In this document: positions 6,209 through 14,500 of the stretch, piece by piece | Numbering within the stretch: the first letter of the stretch is position 1 | Layout of the letters: each line of letters begins with the position of its first letter | From: TH-plancto1 sp031431195 | GTDB lineage: Bacteria; Planctomycetota; Planctomycetia; Planctomycetales; Planctomycetaceae | Reading direction: 5' to 3' | NCBI GenBank assembly: GCA_031431195.1 | Contig: JANPCU010000196.1 | Location: forward strand, 1 to 17,439 | Length of the DNA: 17,439 nucleotides | Translations under genes and position numbers: made by a program | The notes under the pieces: generated by a model | What the model saw: the letters and a program-made list of their open reading frames with translations, nothing else | What the model was told of the DNA's origin: nothing | The model's database searches: none

Positions 6209-9181
6209 ATGGTCAAGCTTGTCCCACCGAGTCACTGCGAGCAATGGATCACACGGCTCTGGGTTGTGGTCCTGTTGATGGGGGTGGCCTATTGCGCACG
6301 TCCAGCGTGGCTCCCGACCGCTGATGAGTCATCCGTTCGTTCCATCGTGTACCTGCTGGATGAGCGGCATGCCTCAGCCTTGGCAGCTGCGGAGGAACAC
6401 GTGCGGCGATTTCCCGGCGACTCGCTAGGGATCGCTCTGGCCGCCGAGGCCGCGAGTCAGCAGTCTCGTCACGAACTCGCGATACGCCATTATCAGAAAT
6501 TGCCACGCGATGGGGGGCAGTGGCAGTTTCTGGCGGAGTATGGACAGGGGCGGAGGCGTGAGGCCCAAGCGAAGATTTCGCAGGCCGAGCGGCACTACCA
6601 ATCGGCCTTGGCGCTGAACCCACTCGATCTGGAAGCGAACAACCATCTGGGCCATATTTTGCAGTCCTCCGGTCGGGTATGGGAGGCGGGGCCACACTTC
6701 TTCATGCAGATCCTGTTGGGCCGGTGCCGGGGAGATGACCTGCTCGGCATGTCGACCACGGACCGCTTCTTCCGTCAAGACGAACGCCTGGAAAATACCG
6801 GTCTGGCATTTGATCCTCCGGAACCGCTGATGCAGTTGGCTCTCGCTCGAAAACACATTCAGGAGAACCGGCTAGCCGAAGCCGAAGTGCTGTTGCGAAG
6901 TGTGATTTCCGCGCGACCAGAATTGGGAGAAGCCCAAGGCCGACTCGGACGCATCCTCAGCGACCAGGGGAACCCAGCGGCATTCGACACATGGCGGCGA
7001 CAAGTTCCGGAGTCCGCGCAGCAACACCCCGAGGTCTGGTTCTCCCTGGGACTGCAAGCCCGCCGCAGTGGCGAACTGGCCGGAGCCACCCGCTGTTTTC
7101 AAGAGGCGCTGTTGCTCTCGCCCAATCATCTTGCAGCCAATGTCCAGATCTCGGCCTGCCTGGAACAGTTGGGGCAAGCCGAGATCGCGAAGAAGTTTGC
7201 GGGGCGGGGCAAAGTCCTGGCAGAACAGGAGACTAACCTGAACCTGCTGCGGACAGATCTCGTCGAATCTTTGCTGAAGAAGACCGTCAATGACTTCGCG
7301 GCACTGGGGCGATACTGGGAGGCGACCGGCTGGTGCTATGCCATGAAGTGGGTCGACATTCCGCAAGAATTCCCGACCCAGTCATTTGCCAAATGGCAGC
7401 CACTGGCCGTGCAGTCGGCGACTCAAAACGCAGCGGAACATATTCCGGCCCGGCTCCTAAAACGTAACGAGTTCCCACTTCCCCGCTGGCCTGATGCGTC
7501 CACTGTTCCCGAGGTTTCTCGGACAGCGAGCGAAAGCGCCGGGGTGTGGAGTCTTCGGGAGAATGCTCACGAGGTCGGGATCGACTTCACCTACGAAGAG
7601 GGGACCACGGAAGCGACGCGCATGAACCACATCTTCAGCACCGTGGGTGGGGGAATGGGAGTCATCGACTTCGATCAGGATGGTTGGCCGGACCTGCATC
7701 TGGCCCAAGCCAATGATTGGAGGAACCCCAATCCTCAGCCGACCCGGACGGACCAGCTGTATCGAAACACGGGGCAGGGACGATTCGTGGAGATCTCGGC
7801 GAAGGCCGGAATCGCTGAGGTCGGTTTCTCGCATGGCGTGGCTGTGGGAGACCTGAATCAGGATGGTTTCCCCGACCTCTACATCGGGAACAAGGGACAC
7901 AATCGCCTGTATCTCAATGCCGGAGACGGCACGTTCGAAGATGTGACGGATGAGTCGGGCACCGCAGGAGACGCCGAGGACTGGACAACCAGCAGCGTCT
8001 TTGCTGACTTCAATGGGGATGGGGCTCCCGATCTGTATGTCCTGAACTACTCCCCCGTCACTCCGACTGCACTGAAGATCTGCCGCGATGCGAAGGGACG
8101 GGAAATGTCCTGCACTCCCGACATCTTGCTCTCGTGCCCAGACCGACTCTTCCTCAATCAAGGCGACGGGACATTTCGCGACGTCACCCAGCCGAGCGGG
8201 ATCGTGGACCCCAATGGCCGGGGACTCGGAGTCATCGTCTGGCCGTACGGAAATGATCACCGCCTGGGGCTGTTTATCGCGAATGACACGACGGAGAATT
8301 ATCTGTTTGTGAATCAAGGCAACACAGCCGAGGGAACGCCACTCTTTCAGGAAGAAGGAATCGTTCGCGGAGTGGCGTTTGACGTGGATGGCAACGCCCA
8401 AGCCAGCATGGGCGTGGCCGCTGCGGACGCGAACCGGGATGGCGAACTCGAGCTGTTCGTCACCAACTTTTACAACGACTCGAACACGTATTATTCGCGA
8501 CGGGCGGACGGTTATTTCAATGACCTCACTCGACCGTACAATCTGCGGGACGCGAGTTTCAAGATGTTGGGCTTCGGATGCCAGTTCGCGGATCTGAACT
8601 GCGACGGCTGGCCGGACATCATCGCCACGAACGGCCATGTGGACCAAGTGACCAGTGACGGCACGATGGACCGGATGCCTCCGCAGGTGTATCGGAATCT
8701 GGGAGGCAAGCGTTTCGAAGAAGTTCCAGCTCCCCAGTTGGGGCCATTCTTTGAAGGCCGCTATCTGGGGCGTGGGCTGGCGGTGCTGGACTGGAACCGG
8801 GACGGACGCACTGATGTGGGGATTTCGCACCTGCATGCTCCGTTTGCGCTGCTCACGAATGAACTCGAAGCGTCTCCCGAGCAAAGCCCACTGGTCATTC
8901 GCTTGATCGGAACACGTGGATGCCGAGAAGCCATCGGGGCCATGGTGACTGTCCAATGCAATGGTTTGACATCATTCAGTCTGGAAACGGGGGGCAGTGG
9001 ATTCCTGGTCACCAATGAGCGCCGGCATGAGTTTTCCGGACGACCCCGTGGGGAGCCCTGCCAAGTCTCAGTCCGCTGGCCAGACGGGACCACGCAGACA
9101 TGGACAGACATTTCGCCGGGCCAAGAATTCATCTTGGTCGAGGGACAGCCGATCTCGCGGGTGGTCGGTACACTTCGTTGA
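6209..9181 (+). CDS. TPR plus FG-GAP and ASPIC/UnbV domain protein (CRTAC1-like)
   Basis: A 990-residue protein. A hydrophobic helix at about residues 13-29 (WITRLWVVVLLMGVAYC) is a membrane anchor or signal. A helical region of tetratricopeptide-like repeats spans about 45-340 (for example ALALNPLDLEANNHLGHIL and ALLLSPNHLAANVQISACL). From about residue 484 come FG-GAP/VCBS calcium-loop repeats, presumably a beta-propeller: DFDQDGWPDLHLA, DLNQDGFPDLYIG, DFNGDGAPDLYVL, DANRDGELELFVT, DLNCDGWPDIIAT and DWNRDGRTDVGIS. The last ~85 residues match ASPIC/UnbV (IGAMVTVQ, TGGSGFLVTNE, VSVRWPDGTTQTW). Such proteins are common in planctomycetes and are thought to bind ligands at the envelope; no enzyme activity is implied. 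The ATG at 6209, with AAGG at 6198-6201, is preferred over an in-frame GTG at 6089, whose extra 40 residues span the leader hairpins. Confidence 0.88.
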   Translation: MVKLVPPSHCEQWITRLWVVVLLMGVAYCARPAWLPTADESSVRSIVYLLDERHASALAAAEEHVRRFPGDSLGIALAAEAASQQSRHELAIRHYQKLPRDGGQWQFLAEYGQGRRREAQAKISQAERHYQSALALNPLDLEANNHLGHILQSSGRVWEAGPHFFMQILLGRCRGDDLLGMSTTDRFFRQDERLENTGLAFDPPEPLMQLALARKHIQENRLAEAEVLLRSVISARPELGEAQGRLGRILSDQGNPAAFDTWRRQVPESAQQHPEVWFSLGLQARRSGELAGATRCFQEALLLSPNHLAANVQISACLEQLGQAEIAKKFAGRGKVLAEQETNLNLLRTDLVESLLKKTVNDFAALGRYWEATGWCYAMKWVDIPQEFPTQSFAKWQPLAVQSATQNAAEHIPARLLKRNEFPLPRWPDASTVPEVSRTASESAGVWSLRENAHEVGIDFTYEEGTTEATRMNHIFSTVGGGMGVIDFDQDGWPDLHLAQANDWRNPNPQPTRTDQLYRNTGQGRFVEISAKAGIAEVGFSHGVAVGDLNQDGFPDLYIGNKGHNRLYLNAGDGTFEDVTDESGTAGDAEDWTTSSVFADFNGDGAPDLYVLNYSPVTPTALKICRDAKGREMSCTPDILLSCPDRLFLNQGDGTFRDVTQPSGIVDPNGRGLGVIVWPYGNDHRLGLFIANDTTENYLFVNQGNTAEGTPLFQEEGIVRGVAFDVDGNAQASMGVAAADANRDGELELFVTNFYNDSNTYYSRRADGYFNDLTRPYNLRDASFKMLGFGCQFADLNCDGWPDIIATNGHVDQVTSDGTMDRMPPQVYRNLGGKRFEEVPAPQLGPFFEGRYLGRGLAVLDWNRDGRTDVGISHLHAPFALLTNELEASPEQSPLVIRLIGTRGCREAIGAMVTVQCNGLTSFSLETGGSGFLVTNERRHEFSGRPRGEPCQVSVRWPDGTTQTWTDISPGQEFILVEGQPISRVVGTLR

Positions 9182-9290
9182 TCCTCTTCAGCCACCAAAC
9201 ATTCTGAGGTGATCGACTCCCCTTTTCCGGGGTTCACCACAGAATACAAATCCAGGTTGACGACAATTTGAAAAAATAGGATGCGACATC

Positions 9291-9319
9291 TTGACTCTCT
9301 ATTCCGATAGGATTAAATT
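9291..9319 (+). promoter_or_regulatory. Possible sigma-70-type promoter for the DUF1559 operon
   Basis: TTGACT (9291-9296), a 17-base spacer, then TAAATT (9314-9319). The local sequence from about 9255 to 9320 is clearly more AT-rich than its surroundings. It would give a 5' leader of roughly 80 bases before the ATG at 9408. Consensus match only. Confidence 0.45.
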
Positions 9320-9407
9320 GATGAGTGATCAGATTGATCGCGTTCGCTTTGTGTTGCCCGTTCGGGCAAAGTTTTTGAACCTGTTCACGTTGTGGAGGAC
9401 TTCTGAC

Positions 9408-10439
9408 ATGTTACGTCGTCGTGGATTTACGCTGATTGAGTTGCTGGTGGTGATCGCGATCATCGCCGTGCTGATTGCCCTGCTGCTGCCTGCCGTGCAG
9501 CAGGCTCGCGAAGCGGCCCGCCGCTCGCAGTGCAAGAACAACCTCAAGCAGTTGGGCTTGGCCCTGCACAACTATCACGATGTGTATACGAAGTTCCCTC
9601 TCGGGAATCAGTGGCAGAATGGATTTGGCCCCTCCTTCTACGCGGGTCTGCTGCCCTACATGGACCAAGCCCCCCTGTTCAACAAGCTGACGTTCAACGG
9701 AAATCACACCGGCTGGACGGGTGCGGGTGGCGGATCGGCCGGAAACGCCAATGGGGTCCAGATCAACACCAGTGCGATCCCCACGATTCTCTGTCCGTCC
9801 AGCCCCATGGACGCCTTGATTCAGGACGGCAACGGCGGGGCTCGCCAGACTGGTGCTTGTTACGTCGGCATCTCGGGTGCCGTGGACGAGGACCGCACAT
9901 CAGCGGCGGCCCCAGCTGCGGACACCGACGGCTTCGCGGAACTTCGCCAAGTCGGTGGTGGGAACTGCTGTGCCACGAATTCCCAGAACGGCTACTACTC
10001 GGCGGGCGGATTGCTGGTTTCGGGTGAGTCGATCGGCATGCATCAGAATACGGATGGAACATCCAACACGATGATTCTGGGGGAAACATCGGACTTCGCG
10101 ACTGATGCTGCGGGTGCTCGCTACGATATTCGCGGATCATATCCTCATGGATGGTTGATGGGGACATCGGGAAATGGCCGGACAACTGGTTGGAATGGTC
10201 CGGTGGACCGCAAGTTCAACCTGACCACTGTCCGCTATCAGCCGGGCACGAAGAACTACAATCTGCCGGGTGTGCATGACAACCACGGCCCCAACAACCC
10301 GCTGATTTCCGCTCATACGGGCGGAACCCATGGACTGTTCGCCGATGGTCACGTGCAGTTCCTCAGCAACAACATGAATATGCTGAACCTGAAGTTGATT
10401 TGTACTCGCGATGACGGCAAGGTGATCGGCGAGTTCTAA
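9408..10439 (+). CDS. DUF1559 protein with type IV pilin-like N-terminus
   Basis: A 343-residue protein of the planctomycete DUF1559 (SBP_bac_10-like) family. It begins with a class III signal, MLRRRGFTLIELLVVIAIIA, with the predicted prepilin-peptidase cut between Gly6 and Phe7 and Glu at +5. The hydrophobic pilin helix then runs into ALLLPAVQQAREAARRSQCKNNLKQLGLALHNYHD, the family hallmark. The C-terminus carries the H-X9-DG motif (HTGGTHGLFADG). The product is probably anchored in the inner membrane or assembled as a pseudopilin. Planctomycete genomes carry dozens to hundreds of paralogues of unknown role. The ATG at 9408 is chosen because GGAGG at 9394-9398 is 9 bases away and it begins the pilin signal exactly; the frame is open to 9291 but that stretch is leader. 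The lipoprotein gene follows after 87 bp, a standard pairing. Confidence 0.93.
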   Translation: MLRRRGFTLIELLVVIAIIAVLIALLLPAVQQAREAARRSQCKNNLKQLGLALHNYHDVYTKFPLGNQWQNGFGPSFYAGLLPYMDQAPLFNKLTFNGNHTGWTGAGGGSAGNANGVQINTSAIPTILCPSSPMDALIQDGNGGARQTGACYVGISGAVDEDRTSAAAPAADTDGFAELRQVGGGNCCATNSQNGYYSAGGLLVSGESIGMHQNTDGTSNTMILGETSDFATDAAGARYDIRGSYPHGWLMGTSGNGRTTGWNGPVDRKFNLTTVRYQPGTKNYNLPGVHDNHGPNNPLISAHTGGTHGLFADGHVQFLSNNMNMLNLKLICTRDDGKVIGEF

Positions 10440-10475
10440 GGTTACGGCGTTCATAATTCGGCAAAGTCAGGGCTA

Positions 10476-10501
10476 CCGGCTCTCTCGTCAGAGAGGGCCG
10501 G
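10476..10501 (+). terminator. Intergenic hairpin between DUF1559 and lipoprotein genes (attenuator or processing site)
   Basis: CCGGCTCTCTC pairs with GAGAGGGCCGG across a GTCA loop, an 11-bp stem with one mismatch. The downstream bases GTTCTTG are only weakly U-rich. It may reduce read-through into the lipoprotein gene or stabilise the upstream mRNA, giving unequal expression of the pair. The ribosome binding site of the next gene follows immediately. Confidence 0.5.
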
Positions 10502-10526
10502 GTTCTTGAGGAAAGGTGTGCTTTTG

Positions 10527-10979
10527 ATGCGTTCATCTCTGGGAATTACGTGCTTGGCCTTGCTGCTTTTCAGTTCCTGCGGGGGCGGGGGCGGCTACGA
10601 TGGTGCGGTCGGACAAGTCACTGGTGTCGTGAAGCTGGGAAATGCGCCCTTGGCGGAGAGCGCTTCGGTCACCTTCCTGTCTAAAGAAGGCCATGTCGGG
10701 TCAGCCACGCTCTCAGGCAGTGGAGAGTACAAAATGAAATGCAATGGATCGAATAGCATTCCCGTCGGGACGTACCGCGTGGCAGTGATTCCCAACTTAC
10801 CAACGGAAACCGCCAAGCAGGATCCAGCCAGCTTCTTTAACAAGGATGGCTCCACCAAAGTCGTGAAGACGGTGAGTTCCAAGATCCCCGAGAAGTACCG
10901 TCAACCCGGGTCCAGCGGAATCGACATCGTCGTCAAGGAAGGCAGCCAGACGCTGCCGATCGACTTGGAATTGAATTAG
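10527..10979 (+). CDS. Small secreted lipoprotein, carboxypeptidase-regulatory-like fold
   Basis: A 150-residue protein. The N-terminus MRSSLGITCLALLLFSSCGGGGG is a lipoprotein signal, with Cys18 in LFSSC as the probable lipidated residue followed by a glycine linker. The body looks like one beta-sandwich domain of the carboxypeptidase-regulatory (transthyretin-like) type: QVTGVVKLGNAPLAESASVTFLS, then GSGEYKMKC and PVGTYRVAVIP. A loop with KIPEKYRQPGSSGIDIVVKEGSQTLPIDLEL follows. This is the standard small partner encoded after DUF1559 genes in planctomycetes; its role is unknown, but co-expression suggests they act together at the envelope. The ATG at 10527 fits the signal better than the TTG at 10506, with an AGGAAAGG purine stretch upstream. 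It is followed by a strong terminator. Confidence 0.88.
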   Translation: MRSSLGITCLALLLFSSCGGGGGYDGAVGQVTGVVKLGNAPLAESASVTFLSKEGHVGSATLSGSGEYKMKCNGSNSIPVGTYRVAVIPNLPTETAKQDPASFFNKDGSTKVVKTVSSKIPEKYRQPGSSGIDIVVKEGSQTLPIDLELN

Positions 10980-11011
10980 CGGTGCTTGTGCAGACGCCGT
11001 GCGATGACCCC

Positions 11012-11042
11012 ACCGGCTCCTGAATTCAGGAGCCGGTTTTCG
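11012..11042 (+). terminator. Rho-independent terminator of the DUF1559-lipoprotein operon
   Basis: ACCGGCTCCTGAA directly followed by its exact reverse complement TTCAGGAGCCGGT (11012-11037), then a TTTT tract. It lies 33 bases after the lipoprotein stop codon. The core CTGAATTCAG leaves a 4-base loop when folded. Confidence 0.9.
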
Positions 11043-11069
11043 TTGGTACTTATACTCGACGCGGCAGGG

Positions 11070-11269
11070 ATTGAGGGGCGGAGCATCGCTCCGGCGAGCC
11101 CCCGGCGTGAGCCGGGGTGTTCTGTCGAGTGAACGTCGACTTCACAAAATCGCCGTCACGCCGGAGATTCACGGGGGCTGAGTCCATTCAGGCCGCGACG
11201 CTGTCTGGCTCGGACACCCCGGCTCACGCCGGGGGCTCGCCAGGAGGTCTCATTTTCGACCGCGTGAAG
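11070..11269 (+). repeat. Repeat family 2, copy A (about 200 bp, 28-bp terminal inverted repeats)
   Basis: Matches the reverse complement of 15824-16012 over almost its whole length. Near its ends lie perfect 28-bp inverted repeats at 11093-11120 and 11214-11241. Each contains the foldback CCCCGGC-GTGA-GCCGGGG (in reverse, CCCCGGC-TCAC-GCCGGGG). The centre (11121-11213) is unique sequence shared with the other copy. An open frame through it encodes a peptide containing GSDTPAHA, but differences between the copies do not look protein-constrained, so I treat it as non-coding. MITE-like; no transposase nearby. Confidence 0.85.
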
Positions 11270-11323
11270 TCTAGTTGGACAGGGCCACTTTTCGACACAG
11301 TGGCAACTTCGGCGAGAGCGGCA

Positions 11324-11394
11324 GGCGGCAGCCTGTCGAGTTCCCCGCCTGCGATCCAGTCTCCGCCCGTGACACGCCTCGGCAGGCTGACGCC
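11324..11394. repeat. 17-bp inverted repeat around a 37-bp loop
   Basis: GGCGGCAGCCTGTCGAG (11324-11340) faces CTCGGCAGGCTGACGCC (11378-11394), pairing at 15 of 17 positions. It lies in the gene-free stretch 10980-11590. No T-run follows. It may be the remains of another dispersed foldback element. Apart from this, the terminator and repeat copy A, I see no gene in that stretch. Confidence 0.5.
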
Positions 11395-11506
11395 GTGCCG
11401 CTCTCGCTGACACAACGTTCTGTCGTTTTCCACGTTGAAGACCTCAATGTGACACTGCCCAACGACGAGGGACGTTTCAATCTGGCCCGCTTTCTCTCCC
11501 TCCCGA

Positions 11507-11536
11507 TTGCTCCGGACGGACGGATTGAAGTATCCT
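11507..11536 (+). promoter_or_regulatory. Possible promoter of the giant cytochrome-type gene
   Basis: TTGCTC (11507-11512), an 18-base spacer, then TATCCT (11531-11536), 54 bases before the ATG at 11591. A weak consensus match, offered because it is the best pair seen in the upstream region. Confidence 0.3.
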
Positions 11537-11590
11537 GATCGATGGCTTCCCCCGACTGATCGGTGACGAGCCGACCGGGATGAGAGACTC

Positions 11591-14500
11591 ATGATCCAGC
11601 GATCAACCACATTCATCGTTTGCCTGTTCGCCTCACTCGCGCTGACGATGCCAGTACGAGCGGAAGAGACGGCGTTCGCTCCCGAGCAGATTGAGTTCTT
11701 CGAGAAGCAGGTTCGCCCACTCCTGGTCGAGCATTGCCAGAAGTGCCACGACACGGCCAAGCAGAAGGGGAACCTGCGCCTCGATTCGCTCGCAGCTGTC
11801 CTCCAGGGCGGGGACACTGGAGCGGCCATCGTCCCAGGAAAGCCGGATGAGAGCGAGTTGATCAAAGCTCTGCGGTACGACCCCGATGGATATCAGATGC
11901 CGCCCGATGGAAAACTGCCGCCGGAGACGGTGGCGGTATTTGTGAAGTGGGTCGAGATGGGGGCTCCGTGGCCCGCGTCGGGTCCGGGGACCGGCGAAGG
12001 CCCCGCTGCGTCGTGGGCAGAGACATTCGCCACACGGGCCGAGAGGTGGTCGTTTCAGCCGCTGGTGCGAGTGGCTCCCCCCGTCGTGAAGAACACGGAT
12101 TGGGCGCGAACGCCGATTGATCGGTTCCTGCTCGCCAAGCTCGAAGAGGCGGGGTTGACCCCAGCTCCCGAGACCGACCGGCGGACCTGGATTCGCCGGG
12201 CCTACCTCGACACGATTGGGCTGCCCCCGGCTCCGGAAGCTGTGGGCGAGTTTGAGGCGGATGAGTCGCCGGATGCCTTTGAAAAAGTGATCGACGAGCT
12301 ACTCGCATCGCCACGCTTCGGCGAGCGCTGGGGTCGGCACTGGCTCGATCTGGCGCGGTATGCCGAGTCACGCGGGCACGAGTTCGACGCCGATATCCCC
12401 AACCCCTGGCACTATCGCGATTATGTGATTCAGGCATTGAACGACGATCTGCCGTATGACGAGTTTGTGACCGAGCACATGGCTGGCGATTTGGTGGCAG
12501 AGGCCACGCGCCGCGCCACAGCCCAGGGGTTGCAACCCCTGGGCTTTCCCTCCGTCGGTCAACCATTAACCCTCAACCATCAACCCCTCCTCGCCACCGG
12601 CTTCTGGTATCTCGGCGAGTGGGTCCACTCCCCGGTCGACATTCGCAAGGACGAGACCGACCGCATCGACAATATGATCGAGGTCTATGGGAAAACATTC
12701 CTCGGGCTGACGATCTCGTGTGCCCGCTGCCATGACCACAAGTTCGACCCGATCTCGCACAAGGACTATTACGCCCTCGCGGGGTACTTGAAAAGTACGA
12801 GTTACGCCCAGCGGCCGTTTGAGACCTTAGAGCACAACCGGCGAATCAAGAAGGAGCTGCGCGACTTGGCTTCGAGAGCGGAGAAGCCGGTGCTGGACGC
12901 GATGCTCCATCAAACTTGGCGGTCGCTGTCCGACTTGGACAAGGTCCTTTTGGCAGCTAAGGCCGTTATCTCATCGGCGGATGGGCGGAAGGAACTCTTC
13001 GCCGGGTTTGAGTCTGGAGGGTATGGTGAGTGGCAGTCGACCGGGGACGCCTTCGGCGAAGGACCGCAGTCAGCACTGACGATTGGTACACATCAGGGCG
13101 ATGTGAAACCGCAAGGGACCTACTTCGTCAACTCACACCAGATTCGCGATGGAGGCCGCGGTGATTACCATGTGGGTCGTCTGCTCTCCCCCAAATTCGC
13201 CGTTGTCCATGACACGATGAGCTTTCTGGTAGGGGGAGGGGGACATGCGGGAAAGACCTGCATCAATCTGTTAGTCGATGGGCAAGTGGTCCTATCCGCG
13301 ACGGGACGGAACTCCAATGAGATGGCCAGCGTGACGTGGGATCTGAAACCGTTTGATAAACGCGAGGCACAGATCGAGATCGTCGATGAAGAACGCGGCA
13401 GCTGGGGGAACATCGGAGTCGATCACTTTGTCTTCGAAGATGACCGCACCAAGGCGAGGCCATCGGATGAGGAATTGATCGCTGACTTCGCCGTAATTCA
13501 CGAGGTCGACGAGACGCTTCTGCGGCATTGGGTGAAACATCTTCGCCATGCGGCAACCGATCCGCTCGACCCGTTCCACGAGTGGGCTCGCTACGCGGTC
13601 GGGATCACATTGTCGTATGACGAGGTGATTACTCGGATGGGACTACGGGCCAAGCAGTACCGCGACCAGTTTGGTTTTCTAGATTCTGACCCACCGTATT
13701 TACAAATCAATGGCCAGACAAGATACCCTTCGAGTTGGAAAGACCTTGTCGAAGCAAACGGAACAGAAGCATCGGATTCGAAGGCCCCGGTCACGCCTCC
13801 CAAGGATGTCAAGCCGGAACCCAAGACCGATGTAATCGCCATCCTCAGCCAGGACGGGACCAGCTTCTCGCTGCCCAACGATGAGTACACTCCTTCCACT
13901 GAGAAATCACTGTTCAGCGATCCTGATTATGTCGAGGAATACTGGACTCAGTCCAAAGAACGCTACTGGCTCTCTGATGACCCTGCGCATCCGATTGCCG
14001 CAGTCGCCAGCCAGCACGAATCCCGCGTTGATCCCGATTTCGCCGAGCAGCGGAGTGCCGACGGGACGATGACCGATGGAGGATCGCTGGCAGCACTGCA
14101 ACGATCCGGTCGGACGTTGCGAACCGCTTCGTTTGAAATCACGAAGGGGAAATTATTCGCTTGGATGCGGGGGGGAGCTGCGACCTATGTCGTGGTCGAT
14201 TCCCATTCGCTGGTACTCGGTCCACTGCACGGAAGCCTCGTCCGTAAACAGCCTGCCGAAGATCGCTGGCGGTGGGTCGAGCACGATGTGTCTCGATACG
14301 TCGGCCATCAGGCTCACCTCGAATTTGTACCTGAGAAGAATTCGGACTTTGCCGTATCGCGAGTCTTGCAACGTTCCACCGCACCAGCCAATGACACGGT
14401 CTACGGGGCCAGCTTGGACCTGCTCGATGGTTTCCAAAGTACCGTCAATTTCATGGGCTGCAGCAATTGCCCGGGCTTTGAAGCAACCGAAGCCTCCGTC

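Noticed and set aside
7457..8956. 499-codon open frame on the minus strand inside the TPR/FG-GAP gene
   Set aside because: It is antisense to a clearly coding region with repeated FG-GAP motifs. Its length is a by-product of codon bias and the repeated DxDxDG codons, and its translation shows no domain or signal.
9219..9232. Possible terminator after the TPR/FG-GAP gene (CCCC-TTTTCC-GGGG)
   Set aside because: The stem is only 4 bp and no T-run follows.
11117..11410. Open frame through repeat family 2 copy A, encoding a peptide with GSDTPAHA, with a counterpart in copy B (15717-15965, minus strand)
   Set aside because: Both frames follow the repeat. Differences between the copies change residues and length freely and the frames diverge outside the element, so there is no sign of protein-level selection.
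11275..11538. 87-residue open frame upstream of the cytochrome-type gene
   Set aside because: It begins at the edge of repeat copy A, runs through an inverted repeat, has no ribosome binding site or recognisable domain, and overlaps the likely promoter.
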